Positions 6,812 through 13,437 of a stretch of 13,437 nt of DNA are shown piece after piece. Source of the DNA: Oscillospiraceae bacterium (GTDB taxonomy: Bacteria > Bacillota > Clostridia > Oscillospirales > QAMX01); NCBI GenBank assembly GCA_902772625.1, contig CACYBP010000136.1, forward strand, positions 1 to 13,437, written 5' to 3'. The stretch's first letter is position 1. Each line of letters begins with the position of its first letter. The translations under genes and the position numbers were made by a program. The notes under the pieces were generated by a model, which worked only from the letters and a program-made list of their open reading frames with translations, had not been told where the DNA came from and made no database searches.

Positions 6812-6853
6812 TCCCTCCGGGACGGACGTTTTCCTTCCCGGAGGGACTTTTTT
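6812..6853 (+). terminator. Intrinsic terminator after the DUF3810 gene
   Basis: An 11-base-pair stem, 6812-6822 with 6836-6846, encloses a 13-base loop and is followed, after one C, by six T (6848-6853). It lies directly upstream of the ior promoter and separates the two units. Confidence 0.88.
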
Positions 6854-6856
6854 CTC

Positions 6857-6885
6857 TTTACACCGCCCGCGCTTTGTGCTATACT
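6857..6885 (+). promoter_or_regulatory. SigA-type promoter of the iorAB unit
   Basis: TTTACA (6857-6862), a 17-base spacer and TATACT (6880-6885), with TGC before the -10 (extended -10). Transcription should start near 6892, leaving a leader of about 132 bases before iorA. The -35 begins only four bases after the T-tract of the preceding terminator. Confidence 0.8.
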
Positions 6886-6923
6886 CAGAAAAAGCGATCC
6901 CCGATCCGCATGGAAAAGCTCAT

Positions 6924-6955
6924 CGTCCCGGGATCTTTTCCGGGGCGGTTTTTTT
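6924..6955 (+). terminator. Terminator-like hairpin in the iorAB leader (possible attenuator)
   Basis: CGTCCCGGGA (6924-6933) pairs with TTCCGGGGCG (6938-6947) over ten positions, two of them G-U, around a TCTT loop. One G and seven T (6949-6955) follow. It lies between the promoter and iorA, so it would stop transcription before the genes unless overridden. Only about 32 transcribed bases precede it, too few for a T-box or most riboswitches. CCCCG (near 6900) could pair with CGGGG of the right arm as a weak alternative fold. Confidence 0.6.
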
Positions 6956-6983
6956 GCGGAGCGGAGAAGGCGCCACCATCCCC

Positions 6984-7000
6984 GGGCGGGATCCCCGCCC
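6984..7000 (+). other. Hairpin next to the iorA start region
   Basis: GGGCGGG (6984-6990) pairs perfectly with CCCGCCC (6994-7000) across the three-base loop ATC. It ends three bases before an in-frame ATG at 7003 and 24 bases before the chosen iorA start. It may affect ribosome access; no T-tract follows, so it is not a terminator. Confidence 0.45.
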
Positions 7001-7023
7001 CTATGAAAGGCACGGTCTTGACT

Positions 7024-8757
7024 ATGAAAAAACTGATGCTGGGCAACGAAGCGGTGGCCCGCGGCCTTTACGAGGCCGGCGTTACCTTCGCCTCCAGCTA
7101 TCCCGGCACTCCCTCCACCGAGATCACCGAGTATTTCTCGAATCACGAAGACGTCCACGCCGAATGGGCGCCGAATGAAAAGGTCGCCTGCGAAGCGGCC
7201 TTCGGCGCGAGCCTTGCCGGCGCGAGATCCTTCAGCGCCATGAAGCACGTGGGCCTGAACGTGGCGGCCGATCTTCTCTATTCGGTCTCCTACACCGGCG
7301 TCAACGGCGGCATGGTGGTGGCGGTGGCCGACGATCAGGGCATGCATTCCTCCCAGAACGAACAGGACAGCCGCAACCACGCGAAGGGCGCGAAGATCCC
7401 GATGCTGGAGCCTTCGGACTCGGGCGAATGCCGGGATTACGCGAAGCTGGCCTACGAGATCAGCGAAAAATTCGATACCCCGGTCTTCCTGCGCACCAGC
7501 ACCCGCGTCGCCCACTCCCAGAGCCTTGTGGAGGAAGAGGAGCGCGTGCTTCCCCCGAAAAAGCCCTATGAGAAAAACGTCGCGAAATACGTGATGATGC
7601 CCGCCATGGCCCGTCCCCGCCACAAGATCGTGGAGGAGCGCACGAAGAAGCTCGCGGCCTGGGCCGCGTCCTCCGGCCTCAACAAGATCATCCCCGGCTC
7701 CGAAAAGATCGGCGTCATCGCCGCGGGCATCGCCTTCCAGTACGCGAAGGAGGCGCTCGGAGACAGGGCGACCTATCTGAAGCTCGGCATGGTCTATCCT
7801 CTCTCGGCCGAGGAGATCCGCGCCTTTGCCGCCAAGGTGGAAAAGCTCTACGTGATCGAGGAGCTCGATCCCTTTATCGAAGATTTCTGTCACGCCGCGG
7901 GCGTCGAATGCGAGGGCAAGAGCCTCTTCTCCCTCTGCGGCGAATACACCCCCGCCATGATCCGGAAGGCGATCCTCGGCGAGGATTCCCCCGCCCCCGC
8001 TCCCGCCGCCATCCCGGTAAGGCCTCCGGTGCTCTGCCCCGGATGTCCGCACCGCGGGATCTTCTACGTACTCCACAAGATGAAGCTTACGGTATCGGGA
8101 GACATCGGCTGCTATACTCTGGGGGCGACCGCGCCGCTTTCCTCGGTGGATTCTACCATCGACATGGGCGAATCGGTCAGCGGCCTGCACGGCTTCCTCA
8201 CCGCCGATCCTTCGATGGAAGATAAAGCCGTGGCGGTGATCGGCGACTCCACCTTCGTCCATTCGGGCATCACCGGCCTTATCAACGCGGTCTACAACCA
8301 GTCCAACGTCACGGTCCTGATCCTGGACAACTCCATCACCGGCATGACCGGCCACCAGCAGAACCCCTGCACCGGTCTGACCCTGCAGAACAAGCCCACC
8401 CACGCCCTGGACCTCGAGGCGCTCTGTCACGCCGTGGGCGTCAGGCGGGTCTCCACCGTGGATCCCTACGATCTGGAAAAGACCGAGGCGATCCTCACCG
8501 AAGAGCTTCAGGCAAAGGAGCCCTCGGTGATCATCGTCAAAAGACCCTGCGCCCTGCTCAAATGGGTCAAGAGGCTGCCGCCGGTCTCGGTCGATCCGGA
8601 CAAGTGCCGGAAATGCCGGAAATGCATGTCGGTCGGATGTCCCGCGGTGCTCTTCTCAAAGGAGACCGGCGCGTCGATCGACCGGACGCTGTGCGTCGGG
8701 TGCGGGCTCTGCGAAAAGCTCTGCCCCTTCGGCGCCATCGAAGGAGGGAACGCATGA
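7024..8757 (+). CDS. iorA: Indolepyruvate:ferredoxin oxidoreductase, alpha subunit
   Basis: With IorB it oxidatively decarboxylates aryl-pyruvates (indolepyruvate, phenylpyruvate, hydroxyphenylpyruvate) to aryl-acetyl-CoA and reduces ferredoxin, a step in anaerobic aromatic amino acid fermentation. The 577 residues show the family order: N-terminal pyrimidine-binding domain with SYPGTPSTE, a central domain, then the thiamine diphosphate site with GDIGC (359-363), GDST (407-410) and D435-N436, and a C-terminal ferredoxin part. Its clusters are C528, C531, C534, C539-P (with the wider last gap usual in IorA) and C557, C560, C563, C567-P. The ATG at 7024 fits family N-termini (MKKLMLGNEA), although its ribosome site is weak; ATG at 7003 in the same frame would add seven residues. 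It shares four bases with iorB, which indicates translational coupling. Confidence 0.96.
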   Translation: MKKLMLGNEAVARGLYEAGVTFASSYPGTPSTEITEYFSNHEDVHAEWAPNEKVACEAAFGASLAGARSFSAMKHVGLNVAADLLYSVSYTGVNGGMVVAVADDQGMHSSQNEQDSRNHAKGAKIPMLEPSDSGECRDYAKLAYEISEKFDTPVFLRTSTRVAHSQSLVEEEERVLPPKKPYEKNVAKYVMMPAMARPRHKIVEERTKKLAAWAASSGLNKIIPGSEKIGVIAAGIAFQYAKEALGDRATYLKLGMVYPLSAEEIRAFAAKVEKLYVIEELDPFIEDFCHAAGVECEGKSLFSLCGEYTPAMIRKAILGEDSPAPAPAAIPVRPPVLCPGCPHRGIFYVLHKMKLTVSGDIGCYTLGATAPLSSVDSTIDMGESVSGLHGFLTADPSMEDKAVAVIGDSTFVHSGITGLINAVYNQSNVTVLILDNSITGMTGHQQNPCTGLTLQNKPTHALDLEALCHAVGVRRVSTVDPYDLEKTEAILTEELQAKEPSVIIVKRPCALLKWVKRLPPVSVDPDKCRKCRKCMSVGCPAVLFSKETGASIDRTLCVGCGLCEKLCPFGAIEGGNA

Positions 8758-9338
8758 TGAAAAAAGATATCCTGATCGTGGGCGTCGGCGGGCAGGGCTC
8801 GCTGCTCGCCAGCCGGATCCTCGGCGCGCTCTTTCTTTCCCAGGGGCTCGACTGCAAGCTTTCCGAGGTCCACGGCATGTCCCAGCGCGGCGGAAGCGTG
8901 GTCACCTACGTGCGCGCGGGCGAGAACGTCTCCTCCCCCATGGTGTCCGACGGAGAGGCCGACCTGGTGATCTCCTTCGAGGCTCTGGAGGCTCTTCGGT
9001 ACGCCCACACCCTCAAAAAGGGCGGCACCCTGGTCTATTCCACCCAGGAGATCATGCCCATGCCGGTGATCACCGGCGCGGCCGCCTACCCGGACGATAT
9101 CGCCTCGCGGCTTGCGGCCTTTGATCTGAAGGTCCTTGCCTTCGACGCCGAATCTGCCGCCGAAAAGGCCGGCAACGGCCGCGCGGCCAACGTGGCGCTT
9201 CTCGGCGCGGCCTCCCCCATCATCGGCGGCACGCCCGAGGAGTGGGAGGCGGTCATCCGCGCCACGGTGCCCCCGAAGTTCGTGGACGTCAACCTCCGCG
9301 CCTTCGCCCTCGGCCTGGAAGAGGCGAAAAAAGGCTGA
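8754..9338 (+). CDS. iorB: Indolepyruvate:ferredoxin oxidoreductase, beta subunit
   Basis: The 194-residue gamma-type domain of the 2-oxoacid:ferredoxin oxidoreductase family, which binds the CoA-handling part of the reaction together with IorA. GVGGQG near the N-terminus and SEVHGMSQRGGSV (about residues 37-49) are diagnostic. The start sits in ATGATGA: ATG at 8754 overlaps the iorA stop, and the second ATG at 8757 would give 193 residues. AAGGAGGG (8741-8748) inside iorA serves either. The protein is of normal length and complete. No terminator with a T-tract follows, only a structured gap before the next gene. Confidence 0.96.
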   Translation: MMKKDILIVGVGGQGSLLASRILGALFLSQGLDCKLSEVHGMSQRGGSVVTYVRAGENVSSPMVSDGEADLVISFEALEALRYAHTLKKGGTLVYSTQEIMPMPVITGAAAYPDDIASRLAAFDLKVLAFDAESAAEKAGNGRAANVALLGAASPIIGGTPEEWEAVIRATVPPKFVDVNLRAFALGLEEAKKG

Positions 9339-9356
9339 CCGGTTTTTCCCCATAGC

Positions 9357-9420
9357 GATCTCCCGCCTTTCCCGCCTTTCGCGGGAAGGGCGGTCCCCAT
9401 GTCCGGGAGATCCGGTCTCC
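9357..9420 (+). repeat. Nested inverted repeats between iorB and the PLP enzyme gene
   Basis: A 13-pair stem (9363-9375 with 9381-9393, one G-U, loop CTTTC) is enclosed by a second inverted repeat, GATCTCCC (9357-9364) and GGGAGATC (9405-9412). The right outer arm can instead pair downstream: GGAGA (9406-9410) with TCTCC (9416-9420). No T-tract follows any stem. I found no promoter in the 120-base gap. The element could be a weak terminator, an mRNA processing site or a leader switch of the next gene. Confidence 0.6.
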
Positions 9421-9458
9421 CGGCAGAAACACAAGAAACAAAAGGAGGCTTCGCCGCC

Positions 9459-10742
9459 ATGCCCTTTTCCGAAAAGATCCAAACCCTCTCGCGCCTTGCC
9501 GAAGAAAAAGCGGCGCCGCTTTTTGCGGCGGTCGGGAAGATCGCGGCATACAACACCGAACGGGTGCTGGACGCCTTCGCCCGCTGCCGGGTGGGGCTTG
9601 CGCACTTTTCCCCCTCCACCGGCTACGGCTACGACGATCTGGGGAGAGACGCCCTGGACCGGGTCTACGCCGAGGCCTTCGGGTGCGAGGACGCCCTGGT
9701 CAGGCCCCAGATCATCAACGGCACCCACGCCATCCTTCTGATGCTCCGGGGGATCCTTCCCAAAAAGGGAGGGCGGATGCTTTCGCTCACCGGCGCCCCC
9801 TACGACACCCTTTCCGAGGCGATCGCCGCCCTGAAGGAAGAGGGGCTTATATACGACGAGATCCCCTTCGGGGGGACGCCCGATCCCGCCTTCCCGGAGA
9901 TCGCCTTCCGGCGCGTCCGGGAATTCGACCCCGACGTGGTCTATATCCAGAGGAGCAAGGGCTACGGCGACCGGATCACCCTTTCGGTGAAGGATATCCG
10001 CCTGCTCTCGGCCGCGGCCAAGGCCGCCAAGCCCGGCGTGATCGTGGCGGTGGACAACTGCTACGGCGAATTCACCGAGGCCGGAGAGCCCTTCGGCTCC
10101 TTCCCGGAGGGATTCGACGGACCGCGTCCGTCCCACTTTCACGACGGCGAGGAGGCTCCCTGCGACGTTGCCGCGGGCTCTCTGATCAAAAATCCCGGCG
10201 GCGGACTCGCCCCCTGCGGCGGATACGCGGCCGGGAAAAAAGAGCTGGTGGAAAGGATCGCCTCCGCCCTCACGGTGCCGGGCATCGGCCGGGAGGCCGG
10301 GGCCAACCCCGCGGGCTGGCGGCTTTACTACCAGGGCTTTTTCCTCGCTCCCCACGTGGTGGGCGAGGCGCTGAAAACCATGATCTTCGCCGCGAACCTT
10401 CTGACGCTGGCGGGCTTCGAGACCTCCCCCGCCGGGGACGAGATGCGCTCGGATATCATCGAAACGGTGCGCTTCGGAAAGCCCGAGCCCCTGATCGCCT
10501 TCTGCCGCGGGATCCAGGCCGCCTCCCCGGTGGACAGCTTCGCCCTCTGCGAGCCCTGGGCCATGCCGGGATACGCCGACCCGGTCATCATGGCCGCCGG
10601 CGCCTTCGTGCAGGGCTCGAGCATCGAGCTTTCGGCCGACGCCCCGCTCCGGGAGCCGTATCTGCTCTATATGCAGGGCGGCCTCACCTACGAGAGCGGG
10701 AAGCTTGCGGTGATGCGCGCGGTGGAGAAGGCGCTTTCGTAA
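9459..10742 (+). CDS. PLP-dependent methionine gamma-lyase family protein (YnbB type)
   Basis: A 427-residue fold-type I pyridoxal phosphate enzyme of PF06838, annotated variously as methionine gamma-lyase family or aluminium resistance protein; the true substrate is unknown. Marks are the N-terminal HFSPSTGYGYDD, RPQIINGTHAI (about 79-89), VDNCYGEFTE with the aspartate expected to hold the PLP nitrogen, and K244 in GSLIKNPGGG as the Schiff-base lysine. The C-terminal YMQGGLTYESGK is also family-typical. ATG at 9459 follows AAAGGAGG (9441-9448) and gives the usual length of about 420; the frame is open 60 bases further up without a ribosome site. It lies 120 bases after iorB and may be read from the ior promoter. 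A lyase making 2-oxoacids would suit IorAB, but that is inference. Confidence 0.9.
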   Translation: MPFSEKIQTLSRLAEEKAAPLFAAVGKIAAYNTERVLDAFARCRVGLAHFSPSTGYGYDDLGRDALDRVYAEAFGCEDALVRPQIINGTHAILLMLRGILPKKGGRMLSLTGAPYDTLSEAIAALKEEGLIYDEIPFGGTPDPAFPEIAFRRVREFDPDVVYIQRSKGYGDRITLSVKDIRLLSAAAKAAKPGVIVAVDNCYGEFTEAGEPFGSFPEGFDGPRPSHFHDGEEAPCDVAAGSLIKNPGGGLAPCGGYAAGKKELVERIASALTVPGIGREAGANPAGWRLYYQGFFLAPHVVGEALKTMIFAANLLTLAGFETSPAGDEMRSDIIETVRFGKPEPLIAFCRGIQAASPVDSFALCEPWAMPGYADPVIMAAGAFVQGSSIELSADAPLREPYLLYMQGGLTYESGKLAVMRAVEKALS

Positions 10743-10753
10743 AGATTTCCCTC

Positions 10754-10804
10754 TTTTCCCGGGTCTTTTGCCGCCATCCTTGGCGAAAAAGCGGGAAAAT
10801 TTCT
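10754..10804 (+). terminator. Long imperfect hairpin, probable terminator
   Basis: TTTTCCCG (10754-10761) pairs with CGGGAAAA (10792-10799). Inside, CTTTT pairs with AAAAG and CGCCA (10772-10776) with TGGCG (10781-10785) around TCCT. TTTCTCTT follows. The A/T-rich outer stem makes it able to act in both directions. It ends just before the rplU promoter. Confidence 0.6.
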
Positions 10805-10805
10805 C

Positions 10806-10834
10806 TTGACTTCCCGGTCAGGGCTTGCTATAAT
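10806..10834 (+). promoter_or_regulatory. Strong SigA promoter of the rplU operon
   Basis: TTGACT (10806-10811), a 17-base spacer and a perfect TATAAT (10829-10834), with TGC making an extended -10. It is the closest to consensus in the window, as expected for ribosomal protein genes. Transcription should start near 10841. Confidence 0.92.
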
Positions 10835-10840
10835 AGGAAA

Positions 10841-10938
10841 TACCGCGTGGTGCCGGCCAATTTGGTTTGAGCAAGAGAGCGTTCCGGCGTTCCGCCCGTA
10901 CCAGCGTGACTCAAAATACGAACGAGGTGAAAAAAACA
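10841..10938 (+). ncRNA. Putative ribosomal protein L21 leader
   Basis: About 98 transcribed bases precede rplU. TTTGAG (10866-10871) can pair with CTCAAA (10910-10915), enclosing a small hairpin GGCG (10886-10889) with CGCC (10893-10896); the repeated GCGTTCC lies within. L21 leaders that may bind excess L21 are described in Firmicutes. I judge from position and foldability only and could not compare with the family model. Confidence 0.35.
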
Positions 10939-11250
10939 GTGTACGCTATCTTTGAAGCATGCGGCAAGCAGTACAAGGCTTCCGAGGGAGAGACTCTCTT
11001 CCTGGAAAAGCTGGACAAGGCCGCCGGCGAAGAGGTCGTCTTTGACAAGGTCCTCTGCATCGGCGACGACGCTTCCTCCGCCATCGGCACTCCCTACGTG
11101 GAGGGCGCGAAGGTCACGGCCAAGGTCGTGAAGGAAGGCAAGTCCAAGAAGATCATGGTCTTCAAGTTCAAGGCGAAGAAGAACTACCGCAGACGTCAGG
11201 GCCATCGTCAGCCCTACGCGAAAATCGAGATCGTCTCGATCGCCCGGTAA
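10939..11250 (+). CDS. rplU: 50S ribosomal protein L21
   Basis: A 103-residue protein of the large ribosomal subunit that binds 23S rRNA. The N-terminal [14 protein letters not shown] and the basic C-terminal part [17 protein letters not shown] are diagnostic. It starts with GTG, placed eight bases after AGGTGA (10925-10930), which gives the exact family length; an upstream in-frame ATG at 10867 would lie in the leader and has no ribosome site. It is first in the order rplU-prp-rpmA-obgE seen in most Firmicutes. Confidence 0.97.
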   Translation: MYAIFEACGKQYKASEGETLFLEKLDKAAGEEVVFDKVLCIGDDASSAIGTPYVEGAKVTAKVVKEGKSKKIMVFKFKAKKNYRRRQGHRQPYAKIEIVSIAR

Positions 11251-11256
11251 GCTCTT

Positions 11257-11598
11257 ATGATCCGTGCGGAGTTTTTCGGAGGAAGGCCTCCCGAAGGCTT
11301 CCGGATCTCGGGACACAGCGGATCGGCTCCCGCGGGAGAAGATCTGGTGTGTGCGGCGGTAACCAGCGCGGTGCGGCTGACCGAAGCCCACGTCAACGAC
11401 GTGCTGAGGGCGCGCGCCTGGGTCGAAATCGATGAAAAGACCGCTGCGATCTCCCTTTTCCTTCCGGATCACGCGCCGGAGGGAGCGCGAAAAGCTCTGG
11501 AAGCTCTCCGTATCTATCTCCGGGAGCTTTCCCGCGAAAACCCGAAGTACCTCACCCTTCGGGAACACGATTCAACAGAGGAGGAAACGACATGCTGA
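11257..11598 (+). CDS. prp: Ribosomal-processing cysteine protease Prp
   Basis: A 113-residue cysteine protease (formerly YsxB, DUF464). It removes the N-terminal extension of L27, needed for working ribosomes in Firmicutes. The catalytic pair is H20 (in GHSG) and C32 (in LVCAAVTSA). Its substrate gene follows at once and overlaps by seven bases. No real ribosome site is seen in the six bases after rplU, so translation is probably coupled to rplU, which would keep Prp scarcer than the ribosomal proteins. The C-terminal tail DSTEEETTC is acidic and probably unstructured, since it also encodes the ribosome site of rpmA. Confidence 0.95.
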   Translation: MIRAEFFGGRPPEGFRISGHSGSAPAGEDLVCAAVTSAVRLTEAHVNDVLRARAWVEIDEKTAAISLFLPDHAPEGARKALEALRIYLRELSRENPKYLTLREHDSTEEETTC

Positions 11599-11870
11599 AA
11601 ATCGGTTTACAGTTCTTTGCTCATAAAAAGGGCGTCGGCTCCACCAAGAACGGCCGCGACAGCGAATCCAAGCGTCTGGGCGTCAAGCGCGCCGACGGTC
11701 AGTTCGTGAAGGCCGGCAACATTCTTGTCAGACAGAGAGGCACCAAGATCCATCCCGGCCTCAACGTCGGTATCGGAAGCGACGATACTCTCTTTGCCCT
11801 CACTTCCGGCAAGGTCCACTTTGAGCGCAAGGACAAGGATCGCAAGCAGGTCTCGGTTTACGAGGCGTAA
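11592..11870 (+). CDS. rpmA: 50S ribosomal protein L27 with Prp-cleaved N-terminus
   Basis: A 92-residue ribosomal protein whose N-terminus reaches towards the peptidyl transferase centre. The first residues [14 protein letters not shown] contain the Prp site; by analogy with Staphylococcus aureus the cut falls between F9 and A10, leaving AHKKG as the mature end. [17 protein letters not shown] is the conserved core. AGGAGG (11579-11584) stands seven bases before the ATG, inside prp. A terminator follows 30 bases after the stop. Confidence 0.97.
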   Translation: MLKIGLQFFAHKKGVGSTKNGRDSESKRLGVKRADGQFVKAGNILVRQRGTKIHPGLNVGIGSDDTLFALTSGKVHFERKDKDRKQVSVYEA

Positions 11871-11899
11871 ATCTGCTCTCTGCGAAAAGCCAAAAGAAC

Positions 11900-11929
11900 A
11901 CGGGACGGGTCCTTTCCCGTCCCGTTTTT
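11900..11929 (+). terminator. Intrinsic terminator after rpmA
   Basis: A perfect ten-base-pair stem, ACGGGACGGG (11900-11909) with CCCGTCCCGT (11916-11925), loop TCCTTT, runs into a tract of five T. It stands between rpmA and obgE, and no promoter is visible in the 23 bases that remain before obgE. Confidence 0.93.
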
Positions 11930-11952
11930 CTATCTGAGAAACGAGGTCAATT

Positions 11953-13221
11953 ATGTTTATCGACTCCGCCCGGATCCATATCAAGGCGGGGAAAGGCGGC
12001 AACGGCGCCGTGGCCTTCCACCGGGAAAAATACGTCGCCTCCGGCGGCCCGGACGGCGGCGACGGCGGGCGGGGCGGCAGCGTGATCTTCGTGGCCGACG
12101 ACAACCTTTCCACCCTGATGGATTTCCGCTATAAGAAAAAATACGCCGCCGCGAACGGCGAGGATGGCGCGGGCAAGCGCTGCGCCGGGAAAAAGGGCGA
12201 AGATCTCATCATCCGCGTGCCCCGGGGGACCCTGATCCGGTCGGATGAAAACGGCTATCTGATCAAGGACCTTTCGGACGACGAGCCCTTCGTCGCCGCC
12301 CGGGGAGGCAAAGGCGGCTGGGGCAACCAGCATTTCGCCACCCCCACCCGCCAGACCCCGCGCTTTGCCAAGGCGGGGCTGCCCGGCGAGGAATTCGATA
12401 TCCGGCTGGAATTGAAGCTTCTGGCCGACGTGGGTCTCGTGGGCTTTCCGAACGTGGGGAAATCCACCCTGCTCTCGGTGATCTCGGCCGCCCGGCCCAA
12501 GATCGCGAATTACCATTTCACCACCCTGACCCCCAATCTCGGCGTGGTCTACGTGGGCGAAGGCGCAAGCTTCGTGGTGGCCGACATCCCCGGCATCATC
12601 GAGGGAGCCAGCGAAGGCGCGGGGCTGGGCTTTGAATTTCTCCGCCACATCGACCGCTGCCGTCTGCTTCTGCATCTGGTGGATCTTTCCGGTTCCGAGG
12701 GGCGCGATCCCGTCGACGATTTTCACAAGATCCAGACCGAGCTTTCGCGCTATTCCACCCTCTCCTCCCGTCCCCAGATCGTGGTGGCCAACAAGGCCGA
12801 CGTGGACGATTCTCACTGGGAGTCTCTTTCGGCCGCCGCGCGCGAGGCGGGATTCCCCCTCGTGAAGATCAGCGCCGCCACCGGCGATGGCGTCCGGGAG
12901 CTTGTGAACGAGGTGTGGAACACCCTTTCCACCCTTCCCCCGGTCACGGTGTACGAGCCGGAGGACATCCCCGCCGAGCTCCCCACCGGCCTTTCCCGGG
13001 AGGGCTTCACCGTCACCCGGAACGACCGGGGCGATTTCGTGGTGGAGGGCCCCGGCCTTTCCCACCTGGTGGAATCCACCAACTTCTCGGACTACGAATC
13101 GCTTTCCCACATGCAGAAGATCCTCAGGGGTATCGGCGTCTTCGACCGTCTGGAAGCCGACGGCGTCAAAGAGGGCGACACCGTCATCCTCTACGATCTG
13201 GAATTCGAGTATATCAAGTGA
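11953..13221 (+). CDS. obgE: GTPase Obg (CgtA), ribosome assembly
   Basis: A 422-residue essential GTPase that assists 50S assembly and links to (p)ppGpp and, in sporeformers, to the start of sporulation. The glycine-rich Obg fold fills residues 1-158 (GKGGNGAV, GGPDGGDGGRGG). The GTPase domain has GFPNVGKST (164-172), switch I HFTTLTPNLG (188-197), DIPG (211-214), NKAD (280-283) and SAA (307-309). The last 75 residues form the OCT domain (DUF1967) common in Gram-positive Obg. GAGG stands six bases before the ATG. The gene probably depends on readthrough from the rplU promoter past the rpmA terminator, or on a promoter inside rpmA that I could not recognise. It is complete and ordinary. Confidence 0.97.
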   Translation: MFIDSARIHIKAGKGGNGAVAFHREKYVASGGPDGGDGGRGGSVIFVADDNLSTLMDFRYKKKYAAANGEDGAGKRCAGKKGEDLIIRVPRGTLIRSDENGYLIKDLSDDEPFVAARGGKGGWGNQHFATPTRQTPRFAKAGLPGEEFDIRLELKLLADVGLVGFPNVGKSTLLSVISAARPKIANYHFTTLTPNLGVVYVGEGASFVVADIPGIIEGASEGAGLGFEFLRHIDRCRLLLHLVDLSGSEGRDPVDDFHKIQTELSRYSTLSSRPQIVVANKADVDDSHWESLSAAAREAGFPLVKISAATGDGVRELVNEVWNTLSTLPPVTVYEPEDIPAELPTGLSREGFTVTRNDRGDFVVEGPGLSHLVESTNFSDYESLSHMQKILRGIGVFDRLEADGVKEGDTVILYDLEFEYIK

Positions 13222-13253
13222 CACGGATACCCGGACGCTTTACAAGAAAAAGA

Positions 13254-13289
13254 GGGAGGCGCTTTGAAAGCGCCTCCCGCGGGTTTTTT
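13254..13289 (+). terminator. Intrinsic terminator after obgE
   Basis: An 11-base-pair stem, GGGAGGCGCTT (13254-13264) with AAGCGCCTCCC (13268-13278), closes a TGA loop. Six T (13284-13289) follow after GCGGG, so the T-tract is five bases away from the stem, which may weaken it. Confidence 0.8.
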
Positions 13290-13318
13290 GAGCGTAACCT
13301 TTGCCCGTTTGGTTGGAA

Positions 13319-13347
13319 TGGATCATGCCGGACAGAGGCGGTATAAT
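13319..13347 (+). promoter_or_regulatory. Probable promoter of the GrpB-family gene
   Basis: A perfect TATAAT (13342-13347) stands about 38 bases before the ATG. The -35 region 17 bases upstream (TGGATC) is poor. Transcription would start near 13354. A and T are clearly more frequent here than in the rest of the window. Confidence 0.5.
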
Positions 13348-13384
13348 CGACTCATCAAATCAAAATCTGAAGGTGTGTGATATA

Positions 13385-13437
13385 ATGATCACGAAGCGTG
13401 TCGTCGTCCTTCCGTACGATGAGCAATGGAAACAGGA
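13385..13437 (+). CDS. GrpB-family (UPF0157) nucleotidyltransferase-fold protein, partial
   Basis: Only the first 17 codons are present. The start MITKRVVVLPYDEQWKQ matches the usual beginning of GrpB-family proteins, which have a nucleotidyltransferase-like fold and mostly unknown function. AAGGTG lies nine bases before the ATG, and a TATAAT is placed suitably upstream. The identification rests on one short stretch. The gene follows the obgE terminator and is therefore a separate unit. Confidence 0.6.
   Translation, partial: MITKRVVVLPYDEQWKQ

Noticed and set aside
6892..6955. T-box or other known riboswitch in the ior leader
   Set aside because: The transcribed part before the terminator is only about 32 bases and shows no specifier loop or T-box sequence.
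6910..7023. Translation of IorA from the ATG at 6910
   Set aside because: There is no ribosome site, the stretch crosses a terminator hairpin and the second hairpin, and IorA proteins begin at the sequence after 7024.
6775..8430. 551-codon minus-strand frame opposite iorA
   Set aside because: It has the composition of an antisense shadow (many H, D, G, R, V), while iorA on the plus strand has clear motifs.
8508..10355. 615-codon minus-strand frame
   Set aside because: It covers the ends of three confident plus-strand genes and shows no motifs or start signals.
11947..13224. 425-codon minus-strand frame opposite obgE
   Set aside because: It mirrors obgE almost base for base in extent; Obg is certain from its GTPase motifs.
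1..13437. Mobile elements, CRISPR arrays, tRNA or rRNA genes
   Set aside because: I saw no transposase, integrase, terminal inverted repeats, spaced direct repeats or tRNA-like folds in the window.

Overview
The window comes from a GC-rich, anaerobic, spore-forming Firmicute, most likely a member of Clostridia. Four things point that way: a SpoVAF-like spore germination protein; the rplU-prp-rpmA-obgE block, in which L27 carries the N-terminal extension that Prp removes in Firmicutes; ferredoxin-linked enzymes (a NuoE-like subunit, an H-cluster protein and indolepyruvate:ferredoxin oxidoreductase); and typical AGGAGG ribosome binding sites with SigA promoters. I cannot name genus or species from the sequence. 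There is no tRNA, rRNA, CRISPR array, insertion sequence or other sign of a mobile element. The arrangement looks like ordinary chromosome.

Left part (1-2601, minus strand): a four-gene operon behind a good SigA promoter. In order of transcription it encodes a NuoE-like [2Fe-2S] subunit, a small cysteine-rich DRTGG-domain protein, a short GTG-started SpoIIAB/RsbW-like ATPase, and an H-cluster protein with ferredoxin clusters, which is cut by the left edge. The last protein keeps the four cysteines that hold the H-cluster but lacks the proton-transfer cysteine. It therefore looks like a redox or H2 sensor and not a catalyst. An Fe-S sensor next to an anti-sigma-type kinase suggests a signalling module attached to an electron-bifurcating hydrogenase, whose catalytic genes would lie beyond the left edge.

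Middle (2515-6853): a structured divergent intergenic region (possible G-quadruplex, hairpins, a terminator, and a self-complementary -10 element), then a FAD-dependent oxidoreductase, a convergent orphan spoVAF-like gene, and a divergent membrane-anchored DUF3810-type zinc peptidase.

Right-middle (6857-10804): iorA-iorB, overlapping and co-transcribed from a promoter followed by a terminator-like hairpin inside the leader (a possible attenuator), then a YnbB-type PLP enzyme of the methionine gamma-lyase family. IorAB turns aryl-pyruvates from amino acid breakdown into acyl-CoA and reduced ferredoxin. A hydrogenase like the one implied at the left could reoxidise that ferredoxin; this link is inference.

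Right (10806-13289): a very strong promoter and a leader, then rplU, prp, rpmA, a terminator, and obgE with its own terminator. The window ends in the first 17 codons of a probable GrpB-family gene with its own promoter.
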